NCBI RefSeq assembly: GCF_029360585.1
Contig: NZ_JAQZSJ010000017.1
Span: 1 to 64,000 of the forward strand
DNA: 64,000 nucleotides
From: Cohnella caldifontis
Lineage (GTDB): Bacteria; Bacillota; Bacilli; Paenibacillales; Paenibacillaceae
Direction of reading: 5' to 3'
The stretch's first letter is position 1, and every line of letters starts with the position of its first letter. Below are positions 53,277-62,841 of the stretch, piece after piece. A model generated the notes under the pieces. It was given only the letters and a program-made list of their open reading frames with translations, did no database searches and was not told where the DNA came from. A program made the translations under genes and the position numbers.

Positions 53277-54886
53277 CAGCAGCCCCTGAACTCTTTGGGA
53301 CTTTGCCCGGTATACTTTTTGAACAGATTGCTGAAATACGCCGTATGCGAGTAGCCGACCGCCTCGGCCACTTCATACAGCTTCTTCTCCCGGTCGGCGA
53401 GCAGCCGCTTCGCTTTCTCCATCCGGCATTGCGTCAGATAATCGTATACGGTGATGCCGGTTTCCTTCTTGAAGAGGGAGTTCAAGTAATTGGGACTGTA
53501 GTGGAATAACTCCGACAGCGTCTCCAGATTCACGGACGATTGGCATTGGGCCTCGAGGTACTTCCGGATCTCGTCCGCGATCTTTTTGTTTTGCGAGTTT
53601 TGCTGCCGCCGAACCCGATGATTGGCGTTCTTCAGCGCGCGGGCTACGATCCGCTTGGCTTCCTCCGCGGTCTCGGCGGCGAGCAGCCGATCCCAATCCG
53701 CGGCCGGGCTTTCGGAAGAGTCGTCGGAAGAATGCGCTTCGGCCGTCCTGTCGTTTTGCAGACAGATCAGGATGTAAACGCACAAGCCTTTGACTTCGGA
53801 TGCCGCGGGCAGCGAATCCGCCTGGGTGAACAAGCTTTCCAAATAGGGATCGATGTCCGCCGCTTCCGAGGAATGGACCAAAAAGCGCACATCCTTCTCG
53901 ATCCCGCGGAAATCGTAGGCGATCTGAGGTTTGCTGGCGGGAACGTCTTTGCCGTACAGAACCTTGCCTTTGCCCAGCGTGAATTTCAGGCGCAAGATAT
54001 ACAAGCACTGCTCATACAAAAGGTGCAGCTCCGCCCCATTCCGGGTGAAATCGCTTACGGCAGCCGACAGCGTAAGGTCCGTCTTGGCGAAAGATTCCGT
54101 CAGACGGCCGACCAGACGGTCCACTCGGGAGGAGATTTCCGGATGAGGGGATGAATCGGCGAAATGATGCAACACCGCGAAATGGGAATCGTCCATCTTC
54201 ACCAGTACCGCGTCGGAGTCGTCCTGAAGCAAATCTTCCAGGCGCCTTCCGACCCGATGGGAGAGGAAGTGGACTTCAGCGGCCGTACGCCCGGCGCGGA
54301 TCGCGGGGAAGTCGTCGATCTCGAGCAGCGAAAGCCGATAGCACCCCTGCTGCAGCGACACACCGAGGAAAGTCAGTCGCTGGTGAAGGTCGCCGCTGTC
54401 CCCGATGCCGTAAAGATGGTCCTTCAACAAGCCGCCTACGATTTGCGGGCGATAAGTCTCGAGCTGGTTTCTCAATTCCTCCTGCATGCGCTCCCGTTCT
54501 TTCTCCGACGACAGCGTATCCGTTACTTTCCGGATGCTCTCGCGAAGGTCCGCCGGATCCACCGGCTTGAGCACATAGCCGTAACTGCCTAAGTACAACG
54601 CCTTTTGGGCATATTCGAATTCGTCGTAGAAGCTGCTGAAGACGATTTTGACGTTCGGATATCGGGTCCGCACGTTCTTGGCCAGGTCGAAGCCGTTCGC
54701 GACGGGCATCTCGATGTCGCTGATAATGAGATCAGGCGCATGCTCCTCCACCAACCCCAGCGCTTCCGCGCCGTTCTCGCATTCCCCAACGATCCGGAGC
54801 GAAGAAACGAAAGGTTGAGACGCCAGGATGTCCCGCAAATTTTCCCGATCAACCGCAGAATCGTCCACGATCAGCACTTTGTACAT
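53276..54886 (-). CDS. YesN-family response regulator, AraC-type
   Basis: A 536-residue regulator: receiver 1-125 with phospho-acceptor Asp in LIISDIEMPVANG (near 57), a long middle region, and AraC-type helix-turn-helix pair at about 435-535 (SPNYLNSLFKKETGITVYDYL, and SHTAYFSNLFKKY). GGGGAGG 7 nt before ATG 54886. It most likely controls the transporter operon in which it sits. Confidence 0.93.
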   Translation of the reverse strand: MYKVLIVDDSAVDRENLRDILASQPFVSSLRIVGECENGAEALGLVEEHAPDLIISDIEMPVANGFDLAKNVRTRYPNVKIVFSSFYDEFEYAQKALYLGSYGYVLKPVDPADLRESIRKVTDTLSSEKERERMQEELRNQLETYRPQIVGGLLKDHLYGIGDSGDLHQRLTFLGVSLQQGCYRLSLLEIDDFPAIRAGRTAAEVHFLSHRVGRRLEDLLQDDSDAVLVKMDDSHFAVLHHFADSSPHPEISSRVDRLVGRLTESFAKTDLTLSAAVSDFTRNGAELHLLYEQCLYILRLKFTLGKGKVLYGKDVPASKPQIAYDFRGIEKDVRFLVHSSEAADIDPYLESLFTQADSLPAASEVKGLCVYILICLQNDRTAEAHSSDDSSESPAADWDRLLAAETAEEAKRIVARALKNANHRVRRQQNSQNKKIADEIRKYLEAQCQSSVNLETLSELFHYSPNYLNSLFKKETGITVYDYLTQCRMEKAKRLLADREKKLYEVAEAVGYSHTAYFSNLFKKYTGQSPKEFRGC

Positions 54887-54924
54887 CGTCTGCCTCCCCG
54901 AGCGGCAAGGATCTGGATGAAAAC

Positions 54925-54950
54925 GGGGAGAGTCCTTGAGAGACTCCCCC
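54925..54950 (-). terminator. Intra-operon terminator/attenuator
   Basis: Minus strand GGGGGAGTC-TCTCAAG-GACTCTCCCC with one bulge, then GTTTTC. It lies between the binding-protein gene and the regulator and may reduce read-through into the TCS and enzymes. Confidence 0.6.
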
Positions 54951-54974
54951 GTGACCCGGCATCGGAACCGCGAA

Positions 54975-56744
54975 TTACCGACCCGAATTCGCTTGGAACC
55001 ATTTCGCCATCGCGGCGCGGGCTTCCTCATATTTTACTTCTTTTTTGTAAGCATTTACATAGGGATCCCAGACGGAGTCGAACTTATCCGGCTTGGGTAC
55101 GAGCACCTTGGCCACGTCGAGCGCTTCGAACTTGCTCCAGTAATGTCCGTTGACGTTGTTGGTCAAATCCGTGCCGTCCCCGTAAGAAGCTTTGCCTTCC
55201 GTATCCAACCCCGCCGCCGATGCGTACGCCTGGTTGAGGAAGTAGACGTCCGGCTTGGGCGGGTAGCTGCGGATGAAACTCTTCGGATTGTACTTGTTGC
55301 CCCACGACAATCCGGAAGCGCCTGCCTTGCTGTAGAACACCGGCTCCTGGTTGTTGATCGTGTACAGTCCGTAATAGTCGGACCCTTTGCCGCCGAGCGT
55401 GCCGCTCAGCATGTCGGCTTCCACCGCCGGATCCTTGAACAGTTTCTTGCCGTCCTTCATTTCCCATAGACCGGCGCTTTCCGGTCCCCAAGTCAGCGTC
55501 TCGAGTCCTTCGTCGCTGAGCGACCAGTCGTAGAACTCCATCAGGCGTTTCATGTCCTTGAAATCTTTCTTGACGATGAGGCGCCAGTACGCGCCTTCGT
55601 AGATGTCGTAGAACCCTTTGCCCTGCGTTTTCTTGGGCCACGGAATGTAGCGGATTTCCGCGTCCGGGTTCATGCTCTGCAGGTTGCTTCTCGCGGCTTT
55701 CACGTCCGGGATGTAAATACCGGAGGCGACTTGGCCGGAGGCGATTTTGGACTGCAATTGGTCGTCCTTCTGGATGATGAAGTCTTTGTCGAGCAGGCCG
55801 TCGTTGTACATCCGGTTCAGGAATTGGTAATAATCCTTGGCTTCCTTTGAACCGAGCCAGCCGTCGACCGAACCGTCGTCGTTCAGCTCCCAATGGCCGA
55901 ATTGGAACATCGTGCCCAGATGGAATTGGGACCAGCTGCTGGACGAGAACGGGATGAGCGACCGGCCGCTCGCCTTGACGTTCAGCGCCTGGATTTTCTT
56001 GAGCAGGTTATAGAAATCGTCCGGCGTGTTGATCGGCGGGTCGATGGCGAAATCCTCCGCCGCGGGCTTCTTGCCCTGGTCAGCCGTTTCCGCTTTGATG
56101 TCCTTCAGCTTCTTGAACGTGTACCCGGCTTGCGCGAGCAGGTCCTCCCGCACCCAGATCGCCCAGTTCGGAATGCCCGAATAATAAGGATCGCTGTCCA
56201 GTTCCGGATTCATCCCCGTCGTGACGATGGGAAGCTGGTACTTCTTGCCGTCGTTCTCGAAGCGCGGCCAGAATTGATCCGGGAACCATTTCGCCAGGTT
56301 CGGCATATCCGCGACATAGTCGGTCAGGTCCGCGAATTCTCCCGTCGCCACCGCGTAGTCGGCGGTTTCCTTGCCCAGTACGAGCACGTCGGGTATGGAG
56401 TCCGTCGCGATCCAGGCGTTCAGCCTTTCCTTGAACGGCTGGTCGGTCAGCGGCAGGAACTGCTTGACCTTCAGTCCGAATTTCTGTTCGACGTACGGAG
56501 TGACCACGTCCGTCGCTTCCGGCGCCAGCTTCAAGGTACGGAAGTTGTCGTTGTAAATCGTATACTCGATGACGTCTTTCGGCGCGTCGGACGGTTGATC
56601 GGACGCCGCCTGCGAGGAGGACCCGCCGCCGCTGCCGGAAGCCGGAGCGGAAGAATCGGCGGAGTCGTTCTTGGCGGAGCTGCACGCGGCAATCGCCGTA
56701 ATCAACGAGACCAGCAAAATCACGCTTAACCCGCGTTTCAACAT
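54975..56744 (-). CDS. LplA/YtcQ-type extracellular solute-binding lipoprotein
   Basis: A 589-residue lipoprotein, longer than the CUT1 binding protein at 529-1911, typical of the LplA class for large or complex glycans. Lipobox IAAC with Cys21, then a Ser/Gly linker to about 55. It should capture a glycan and pass it to the two permeases transcribed ahead of it. A gap of 91 bp separates it from the permease gene. Confidence 0.92.
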   Translation of the reverse strand: MLKRGLSVILLVSLITAIAACSSAKNDSADSSAPASGSGGGSSSQAASDQPSDAPKDVIEYTIYNDNFRTLKLAPEATDVVTPYVEQKFGLKVKQFLPLTDQPFKERLNAWIATDSIPDVLVLGKETADYAVATGEFADLTDYVADMPNLAKWFPDQFWPRFENDGKKYQLPIVTTGMNPELDSDPYYSGIPNWAIWVREDLLAQAGYTFKKLKDIKAETADQGKKPAAEDFAIDPPINTPDDFYNLLKKIQALNVKASGRSLIPFSSSSWSQFHLGTMFQFGHWELNDDGSVDGWLGSKEAKDYYQFLNRMYNDGLLDKDFIIQKDDQLQSKIASGQVASGIYIPDVKAARSNLQSMNPDAEIRYIPWPKKTQGKGFYDIYEGAYWRLIVKKDFKDMKRLMEFYDWSLSDEGLETLTWGPESAGLWEMKDGKKLFKDPAVEADMLSGTLGGKGSDYYGLYTINNQEPVFYSKAGASGLSWGNKYNPKSFIRSYPPKPDVYFLNQAYASAAGLDTEGKASYGDGTDLTNNVNGHYWSKFEALDVAKVLVPKPDKFDSVWDPYVNAYKKEVKYEEARAAMAKWFQANSGR

Positions 56745-56835
56745 TTGCTTTTCCCCCGTTTTGCGAATGGATGTGTTGCATGTATAGTGACGAACGCCTC
56801 GCCGCTCTGCAGTAACGGCCGGCGGTCGGCGACTA

Positions 56836-57726
56836 TCAGCCTTTGACGGCTCCGACCAGGAAGCCTTTGATGAAATACTTCTGCAGGAACGGATAGATCA
56901 GCACGATCGGAACGGTCGAAATGATCAGCGTGGTCATTTTGAGCGATTCCGGCGAGGTTGGCGTCTTGCCGTTCCCGAGGGCACCCAGGTTGCCCTGCGC
57001 CGCCAGCGTCTGGGAGAGGGTGCTTTCCTTCAGGATCTTCTGCAGCAAATACTGCAGCGGATACAGCTTCTCGTCGGTGACGTACAGCATGGCGTCGAAC
57101 CAGGCGTTCCAATGCCAAACCCCGTTGAACATCGCGATGGTAGCGGTTACAGGCATCGAAAGGGGAAGCACGATTTTCAGGAACACCTTGAAGTCCGACG
57201 CGCCGTCGATTTTCGCGGACTCCTCGAGCGCCGCCGGGATCGTGTCGAAAAAGGTGCGGACGATCAGCATGTTGAACGCCCAGAAGCCGTAGGGCAGGAT
57301 ATAAACGAGCGGATTGTTGAAAAGCTCCAGCTTGTAGGTCCAGATATACGTGGGAAGCAAGCCCCCCGTGAAATACATCGGAATAATGAGGAACAGCGCG
57401 ATCAGTCGGTTGCCCGGCATCTGCCTTTTGGTGATCGCGTATGCGGCCAAGGCGACGATCGCGCCCGCGTACACGACGCCGGCCGCCGTACGCAGCACCG
57501 TGATAAGGAAAGCTTGCACGATCGTCGAATTTTCGAAGACGACTTTATAATTGTTCAGCGTGAACCCGGCGGGCCACACGGTGATCCGCTCCACCATGGC
57601 GCGGTTGCTGTCGCTCAGCGAGTAAGCCAGGCTGTACAGAAACGGGTAGAGCATTACAGCGCAAATGAGGGACATGACAAGGACGATGACGATGTCTGCT
57701 GCGGTCGCGGTTTTCCTTTTCCCCAT
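56836..57726 (-). CDS. LplC-type sugar ABC permease
   Basis: A 296-residue permease with about six helices. The EAA loop is AALEESAKIDGASDFKVFLKIVLP in two parts near 185-208. It ends in the typical FLVGAVKG. ATG 57726 follows the LplB stop directly; an in-frame ATG at 57741 is the alternative. No ATPase is encoded in the operon. Confidence 0.9.
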   Translation of the reverse strand: MGKRKTATAADIVIVLVMSLICAVMLYPFLYSLAYSLSDSNRAMVERITVWPAGFTLNNYKVVFENSTIVQAFLITVLRTAAGVVYAGAIVALAAYAITKRQMPGNRLIALFLIIPMYFTGGLLPTYIWTYKLELFNNPLVYILPYGFWAFNMLIVRTFFDTIPAALEESAKIDGASDFKVFLKIVLPLSMPVTATIAMFNGVWHWNAWFDAMLYVTDEKLYPLQYLLQKILKESTLSQTLAAQGNLGALGNGKTPTSPESLKMTTLIISTVPIVLIYPFLQKYFIKGFLVGAVKG

Positions 57727-57727
57727 G

Positions 57728-58669
57728 TCAAAACGCCCCATATCCGCTGATTTTCTTGCCGATCCGGTTCGTGACGAGCAGCAGGAAGAGGGACAAAGCC
57801 GATATCACCATGCCGACCGCCGCTCCGTAGGAAGGATTGTTGTACCGGATCCCGGCCATGTACACATGATAATCGAGCGTTAGCGCCGTGTCCATGACCA
57901 GCGGATTGCTCATGTTGTAGATGGCGTCGAAGTTGGCACCGCCGGAACCGTTCGCTCCGAAAATCGTCGCCACCGTGAAGATGAACATCAACCCGATGAC
58001 CGGCGCGATTCCGGGGATCGTGATGTAGCGCAGTTTCTGGAACCTGCCCGCCCCGTCGATCGTCGCGGCCTCGTATTGCTCTTGGTCGATGCCGGTCAGT
58101 GCGGCCAGGAAGACGATCGAATTCCACCCGATCTCCTTCCACACCGACACCGCAACGAACACGCCCCAGAAATATTTGGGCTCCCTCATGAACCCGATGC
58201 TGTCGAAACCCAGCCATTGCAGCAGCACGTTGACGGAGCCGTATTCGTCTTCGAGGAAGATGTACACCAGCCCGGAGACGACCACCCAGGAGATGAAGTG
58301 GGGCAAATAAGTAATCGTCTGCGTAACCCGCTTGAACGCGGCGAACCGGATCTCGTTGATTAGAAGGGCGAACAGGATCGGCAAGGGGAACCCGATCAGG
58401 ATCATCAGGCCGTTCAGCAGAATCGTGTTCTTGAACGCGAGGTAGAAATCGTGCTGCGTCATGAATTCGCGAAAATGCGCGAAGCCGACGAACGGGCTGT
58501 GAAAATAGCCGAGACGCGGCTTGTAGTTCTCGAACGCCATGATCAGCCCCATCATCGGGACGTAGGAAAAAATCACGGTCACCAGAACGGCCGGCAGCAG
58601 AAACAGGTACATGCTCCGGTATTTTTTGATCGCGTTTACGTCCAGCCAACCGCGCCGACTTTTGTGCAT
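57728..58669 (-). CDS. LplB-type sugar ABC permease
   Basis: A 313-residue permease that begins with the cytoplasmic KKYRSMYLFLLPAVL and has an EAA loop QYEAATIDGAGRFQKLRYITIP near 200-221 (in parts). First gene of the 11.7-kb glycan operon. AGGAG 11 nt before ATG 58669; a TATAAT lies 43 bp upstream. Confidence 0.92.
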   Translation of the reverse strand: MHKSRRGWLDVNAIKKYRSMYLFLLPAVLVTVIFSYVPMMGLIMAFENYKPRLGYFHSPFVGFAHFREFMTQHDFYLAFKNTILLNGLMILIGFPLPILFALLINEIRFAAFKRVTQTITYLPHFISWVVVSGLVYIFLEDEYGSVNVLLQWLGFDSIGFMREPKYFWGVFVAVSVWKEIGWNSIVFLAALTGIDQEQYEAATIDGAGRFQKLRYITIPGIAPVIGLMFIFTVATIFGANGSGGANFDAIYNMSNPLVMDTALTLDYHVYMAGIRYNNPSYGAAVGMVISALSLFLLLVTNRIGKKISGYGAF

Positions 58670-58711
58670 GGTCCGGCAGGCTCCTCTCCGGCTTTGTGGA
58701 ATCTGCCCTCA

Positions 58712-58717
58712 TTATAG
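58712..58717 (-). promoter_or_regulatory. -10 box of the glycan operon
   Basis: TATAAT on the minus strand, 43 bp before the LplB start; the -35 (about TATCAA) is poor, consistent with dependence on an activator such as the operon's YesN regulator. The gap 58718-58936 holds no other clear gene; one minus-strand frame looks faintly coding but lacks a start. Confidence 0.5.
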
Positions 58718-58936
58718 AAGAACCCTCCGGCGGTTGATATACGACAATCTAACGAAAAACGTACCGATCCAACGATGTTTGGAAGCGCTTTATGGCACGG
58801 ATAAATGCAAGAAGACGATCCCGCTTGGGTCGCCTCTATCATCATCTAAATTTTCACGAACATCCGCGCCCAGGCCTCGCGGAACTCGGATTTCAGCGAG
58901 CCTATTCGAATCCGACGCCGCTCATCCTTCCATCAT

Positions 58937-59590
58937 TCATGCGACCGGCGCCGTTCTTCCGCCATTTCCCGGTTGAATGAACAGTTTCATGGCCACCTTG
59001 CCTATTGTCGCGGTAGCGATTCCGTCAGCCGTTCCCCCGATCACTCCGCCTACGCCCGGCACCAACTTGCCCAGATTAATTACCCCGGAACTGCCGAACT
59101 TCGTCAGCAACCGGAAACCTACTTTTTTATTGATTTCCGCAAGCGCTTTGCCGGATATTTTTTGGATTGCCGATTTTGTCAGTTTGATCCCGATTTCCAT
59201 TCCGATGTTTTTGAGCAGGTCTTTCACTCCATTGCCGCACATGCACATATATACGAACGTTTGGACTTTATCGTCTCGGAGATCGTAGCCGCCCATCCAT
59301 GCAATCGCGGCGATCATCCGCGTCTGAACGTACAGCACGCTGGCGATGTTGGCTGGTATCGTTACGGGCAGAGTTACCGCCCCGCCAAGTCCGGTGAGGA
59401 ACCCGGATGTCGCCGATTTTGAGGTCTGCCATCGAATCAGAGACTTAGCCGCCTCTTCCACTGACGTTGCTTTGCGCAGATATCCTTGTGCCAACTCTTC
59501 GGCCGTATCCGTACCGGGCAATCCATTCACCGCTTTATCGTATGCCCAATCCAACGCTTTCTTCATGGCTTCGACGCTCAACTTCGGCAT
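58937..59590 (-). CDS. EcsC-family protein
   Basis: A 217-residue protein with the EcsC pattern: an amphipathic start, SATSGFLTGLGGAVTLPVTIPANIASVLYVQTRMIAAIA (seen in parts), and a Gly/Val-rich tail VPGVGGVIGGTADGIATATIG that may insert into membrane. Function in the family is not settled. GGAG about 11 nt before ATG 59590. Confidence 0.87.
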   Translation of the reverse strand: MPKLSVEAMKKALDWAYDKAVNGLPGTDTAEELAQGYLRKATSVEEAAKSLIRWQTSKSATSGFLTGLGGAVTLPVTIPANIASVLYVQTRMIAAIAWMGGYDLRDDKVQTFVYMCMCGNGVKDLLKNIGMEIGIKLTKSAIQKISGKALAEINKKVGFRLLTKFGSSGVINLGKLVPGVGGVIGGTADGIATATIGKVAMKLFIQPGNGGRTAPVA

Positions 59591-59697
59591 GTTTCAATCC
59601 ACTCCGCAATTTGTTTTGTTCTTATATTCTCGGAAGTAAGCAAAACTCCTTTTTTGATTTGTATGGACTGCCGAACCGTCATATACGAAGAGGATGC

Positions 59698-59726
59698 GAA
59701 AAAGCCAGCCGCTTCAGGCTGGCTTT
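59698..59726. terminator. Terminator between azoreductase and EcsC genes
   Basis: AAAGCCAGCC / GGCTGGCTTT, 10-bp stem with loop GCTTCA, T-rich in both directions; it ends the azoreductase transcript. Confidence 0.9.
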
Positions 59727-59735
59727 CTCCTTGAT

Positions 59736-60368
59736 TCAGAACGCAAGCGCCAACTCCCGTGCTTGGGCGACGGCTTCTTTCTTGATTTCCTGAGCCCGAT
59801 CGGGATATTGGTTGTGTCCTTCGATGAAGAGGCCCGTGAGTTCGGGAATCCCGAAGAACCGCATGACGTTCTCCAAGTGCGCGTGTCCCGCTTCCATCGC
59901 CGCGCTCGGCCCTTCCGAATAGACGCCGCCGCGGGATTGGATGTGCAACGCTTGTTTGCCTCCCAGCAAGCCCACGGGCCCTTGCGCGGTATATTTGAAC
60001 GTTTTGCCGGCCACCGCCACCGCGTCGATATAAGCTTTCATCAAAGGTGGATACGAGAAGTTCCACATCGGCGTCACGAATACATACTTATCCGCCGCTA
60101 CGAATTGGTCGGATAACTGCTGAAGCCGTTCGACCTTGCGCCGCTCTTCCGGGCTCAGGCTGTCGGAGTCTCCGGACTGAAGCTTCTTCCAGGCCCGAAA
60201 GACGTCGCGGTCGAGCAGCGGAATATCCTCTTCGTACAGGTCCAGTACGACGACCTCGTCGTCCGGATTCGCTTCGCGATACGCCGCAAGAAACGTTTGG
60301 GCTGCCGCCACGCTGACGGACGCCGATTCGTCCAGCGGATGGGCTTTAATGCAGAGAAGGGTTGACAT
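59736..60368 (-). CDS. FMN-dependent NADH-azoreductase
   Basis: A 210-residue flavodoxin-fold quinone/azo reductase, two-electron NADH-dependent. Markers are CIKAHPLDESAS (FMN phosphate loop), TPMWNFSYPPLMKAYIDAV and SRGGVYSEGP. It protects against quinones and azo compounds. It diverges from an MmyB-type regulator, which probably represses it. Confidence 0.92.
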   Translation of the reverse strand: MSTLLCIKAHPLDESASVSVAAAQTFLAAYREANPDDEVVVLDLYEEDIPLLDRDVFRAWKKLQSGDSDSLSPEERRKVERLQQLSDQFVAADKYVFVTPMWNFSYPPLMKAYIDAVAVAGKTFKYTAQGPVGLLGGKQALHIQSRGGVYSEGPSAAMEAGHAHLENVMRFFGIPELTGLFIEGHNQYPDRAQEIKKEAVAQARELALAF

Positions 60369-60547
60369 GGGAGGGTTCTTCCTTTCAAATGGGAGATAAA
60401 GGATGAACCCAGTGTATCTGCCAGCCCGGAAATGAGGGAGAACTGCAGTTATACGAGCGTTGGAAGAACTACCATGTCGGAAAGTCCCATCTTGAAAAGT
60501 AGTACTGCGACTATCAGGCCAATCAAGCGAACGGCGGAGGGAAACCC

Positions 60548-61423
60548 ATGATCATCGAATCCAACGAAAACAGGCGCAAGGAGCTCGCCGATTTCCTGAG
60601 AACGCGGCGCGAAAGGCTCAGCCCGCAAGACGTCGGCCTTCCGCCGGACGCCAAGCGGCGACGCACGCCGGGCCTGCGCCGGGAAGAGGTCGCGGTGCTG
60701 GCCGGCATCTCGCTCCCTTGGTACGTGTCGCTGGAGCAAGGCCGCGACATCCGCGTGTCGGACGAAGTGCTGGTCAGCCTGGCCCGGACGCTGCGGCTGG
60801 ATGCCGCCGAGCGGGAACATCTTTTTCTGTTGGCCAACCAGAAGACGTGCCCGACTTCCGCCTTTCTCCCCCAACCCGTGTCCGTGCCATCGTCCCTCCA
60901 ATTGCATTTGGAACAACTGGAGCCATGCCCCGCGTATATCCACGATTCCAGGTGGAACGTCCGGGCCTGGAATCGCATGGCGGCGGAGCTGTTCGGCGAC
61001 TACGCAGCGATGGCCGAAGAAGAAAGGAATACGGTATGGCTGATGTTCACCCGGCCGGAATACCGCGAACGGTTCGTTCAGTGGGAGGAACTGGCGCAAA
61101 GCGTCATCGCGCAATTTCGGATCTCGTATGGGAAGTACCTCCACGATCCGTGGTATCCGGACATGGTCGAACGCTTGAGCGATCGGAGCCCCGAGTTCCG
61201 GGAATGGTGGAGCCGGCACGAAATCCAGACCCATCCCGACAGCCCGAAAACGTTCCGCCACCCGCAGGCCGGACTGCTCACGCTGCAGCCGAACAGTTTC
61301 GCCCTGCTCGATCAAGACGGCAGCCTGTTCCTGAAAACGATGATGCCCGCGCCCCGTACGGATACGATGGAGAAGTTGACCTCCCTGCTGGGCAGCCTAC
61401 GCGAGCATGCGTTGCCGGTATGA
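60548..61423 (+). CDS. XRE regulator with MmyB-like ligand domain
   Basis: A 291-residue regulator. Helix-turn-helix at about 8-80 (RRTPGLRREEVAVLAGISLPWYVSLEQGRDI, in parts) and the C-terminal PAS-like MmyB domain (about 110-285), including HDSRWNVRAWNRMAAELFGDY. Such proteins are repressors of neighbouring oxidoreductase genes and bind fatty-acid-like or aromatic ligands. GGAGGG 7 nt upstream of ATG 60548. Confidence 0.9.
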   Translation: MIIESNENRRKELADFLRTRRERLSPQDVGLPPDAKRRRTPGLRREEVAVLAGISLPWYVSLEQGRDIRVSDEVLVSLARTLRLDAAEREHLFLLANQKTCPTSAFLPQPVSVPSSLQLHLEQLEPCPAYIHDSRWNVRAWNRMAAELFGDYAAMAEEERNTVWLMFTRPEYRERFVQWEELAQSVIAQFRISYGKYLHDPWYPDMVERLSDRSPEFREWWSRHEIQTHPDSPKTFRHPQAGLLTLQPNSFALLDQDGSLFLKTMMPAPRTDTMEKLTSLLGSLREHALPV

Positions 61424-61452
61424 GGCGGTATACGCGGTAAGGGGTGAGGGTT

Positions 61453-62406
61453 ATGGAATCGTTGCAGTCTATCTATCGGCGGTATTTCGATGAAACGTTA
61501 TTCAGCCATAAGAACGGAATCTCTTATGCGACGCGACCCGAAGTCGGCGATGGGTACGCCTGCAAAGTGACGACTTACAGCGGGATCGAAATCGTGTATC
61601 ACGATATTCGTTATCATAAACCGCATCCTTTTCGGTTTGCTTCCGGAGGACGCATGGTCGAGCTTCAGTTTACGCTCTCCGGTCAACGACAGGTGACCGT
61701 GTCGGGTCAGGATCATGAAATTCCGGTTGGGCAGGGGGCGCTTGCTCTTCTTCAAGATTTTCAGGTTCAGTTTTATCCCCCGGCCCAGCAGTATGCTTCT
61801 CTTTCGCTGGCCGTGCCCGTTCCCCTGTTCGATTATGCGGCTCATCCATTCGCGGCTTCATCCTCCCGGAACTTCGAGTTTAACCGACTCCTCAAAGGAC
61901 AATCCTTCCGCTGCTATCCGATCGAAAACAATGCCAGAAGCATGTTGTTGATCAAGCAATTAATCGCGGATTTTCATAACGCCAATCGATCCCCTCTCAT
62001 GATGGAAGCAACCGCTTTGGAGCTGTTGCACATGCATCTTCTTCAATTGCTCGAGCCGACGCCAAGGCCGCAGGGGCTGTCCAGGGAAGACGTGCGGAAG
62101 CTGCATATGGCCAAGCAGGTGCTCGAAACTTGCATGGCCGATCCTCCTTCGCTCCTGGCTTTATCGAAGAAAGTCGGCCTCAACGACTTTAAGTTGAAAA
62201 CGGGATTCAAAGAATGTTTCGGCATGACCGTTTTCGAATATTTGAGACAGATCCGCCTCGATTATGCGCGAAAGCTTCTGAAAGACCAGGCCGTTACCGT
62301 GACCGAAGCCGCGATGACGGTCGGTTACGGCAATGTCAGCGCGTTTTCCGAACAGTTCGTCCGAAAATACGGCATCAAACCATCCGAGTTGAAAAAACAA
62401 TTTTAA
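61453..62406 (+). CDS. AraC-family regulator (PchR-like)
   Basis: A 317-residue regulator. N-terminal sensor domain with strand-rich VELQFTLSGQRQVTVSG, and C-terminal AraC helix-turn-helix pair (about 215-315) with SKKVGLNDFKLKTGFKECFGMTVFEYL in parts, the PchR-type spacing. ATG 61453 with AAGGGG 8 nt upstream is preferred over GTG 61444. No siderophore gene adjoins. It lies 30 bp after the MmyB-type gene. Confidence 0.87.
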   Translation: MESLQSIYRRYFDETLFSHKNGISYATRPEVGDGYACKVTTYSGIEIVYHDIRYHKPHPFRFASGGRMVELQFTLSGQRQVTVSGQDHEIPVGQGALALLQDFQVQFYPPAQQYASLSLAVPVPLFDYAAHPFAASSSRNFEFNRLLKGQSFRCYPIENNARSMLLIKQLIADFHNANRSPLMMEATALELLHMHLLQLLEPTPRPQGLSREDVRKLHMAKQVLETCMADPPSLLALSKKVGLNDFKLKTGFKECFGMTVFEYLRQIRLDYARKLLKDQAVTVTEAAMTVGYGNVSAFSEQFVRKYGIKPSELKKQF

Positions 62407-62571
62407 TCCGTTTGACCGTAATTCTTTCCGCCGCGAGGGAGAAGACGCCGCCCCCATTCGCTTACACTTCATTTCAAAAGGCGAATTGGATAAGGAGTGC
62501 GGAAAATGAAGGGGAGCGTTTTTTCTACGGTTGACTAATTGACATACAGAAGATTTGCCTTATGCCGATCG

Positions 62572-62754
62572 TTACGGACACCACAGCCGTTATTGGAGCA
62601 ATTTCAACGTTTTTCAAATCGTAACGGACAATACGGACCTTAAGCGCCCCACTTCGCGGCTAATCAGCGGTATTTTTGCTGAATAAGTGCAATCGTGTCC
62701 GTTAGAATACGATAGGTTGAGGAATGCCCCCGATAACGTCCTCTGTGTCCCTTA
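62572..62754. repeat. 183-nt nested palindromic intergenic element, copy 3
   Basis: TTACGGACACCAC..CCGTTATT at the left, GTAACGGACAATACGGACCTTA inside, AATAAGTGCAATCGTGTCCGTTA and CGTCCTCTGTGTCCCTTAG at the right. Both outer arms have a base change relative to copies 1 and 2. It lies in the 435-bp gap between the AraC and methyltransferase genes; the flanks 62407-62571 and 62755-62841 hold nothing else recognised. Confidence 0.85.
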
Positions 62755-62841
62755 GCCTGATGGTGTCCGTATTTTTCGACCTGGTATGCGAATGGGTCAG
62801 TCGTAGTTTTTTTCGCGTTTTCGCGGGAATGAGGGAGGTAA

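Noticed and set aside
58718..58936. Possible C-terminal gene fragment on the minus strand (ending in KSEFREAWARMFVKI)
   Set aside because: Only 28 codons, no start, preceded by a stop; too little to call.
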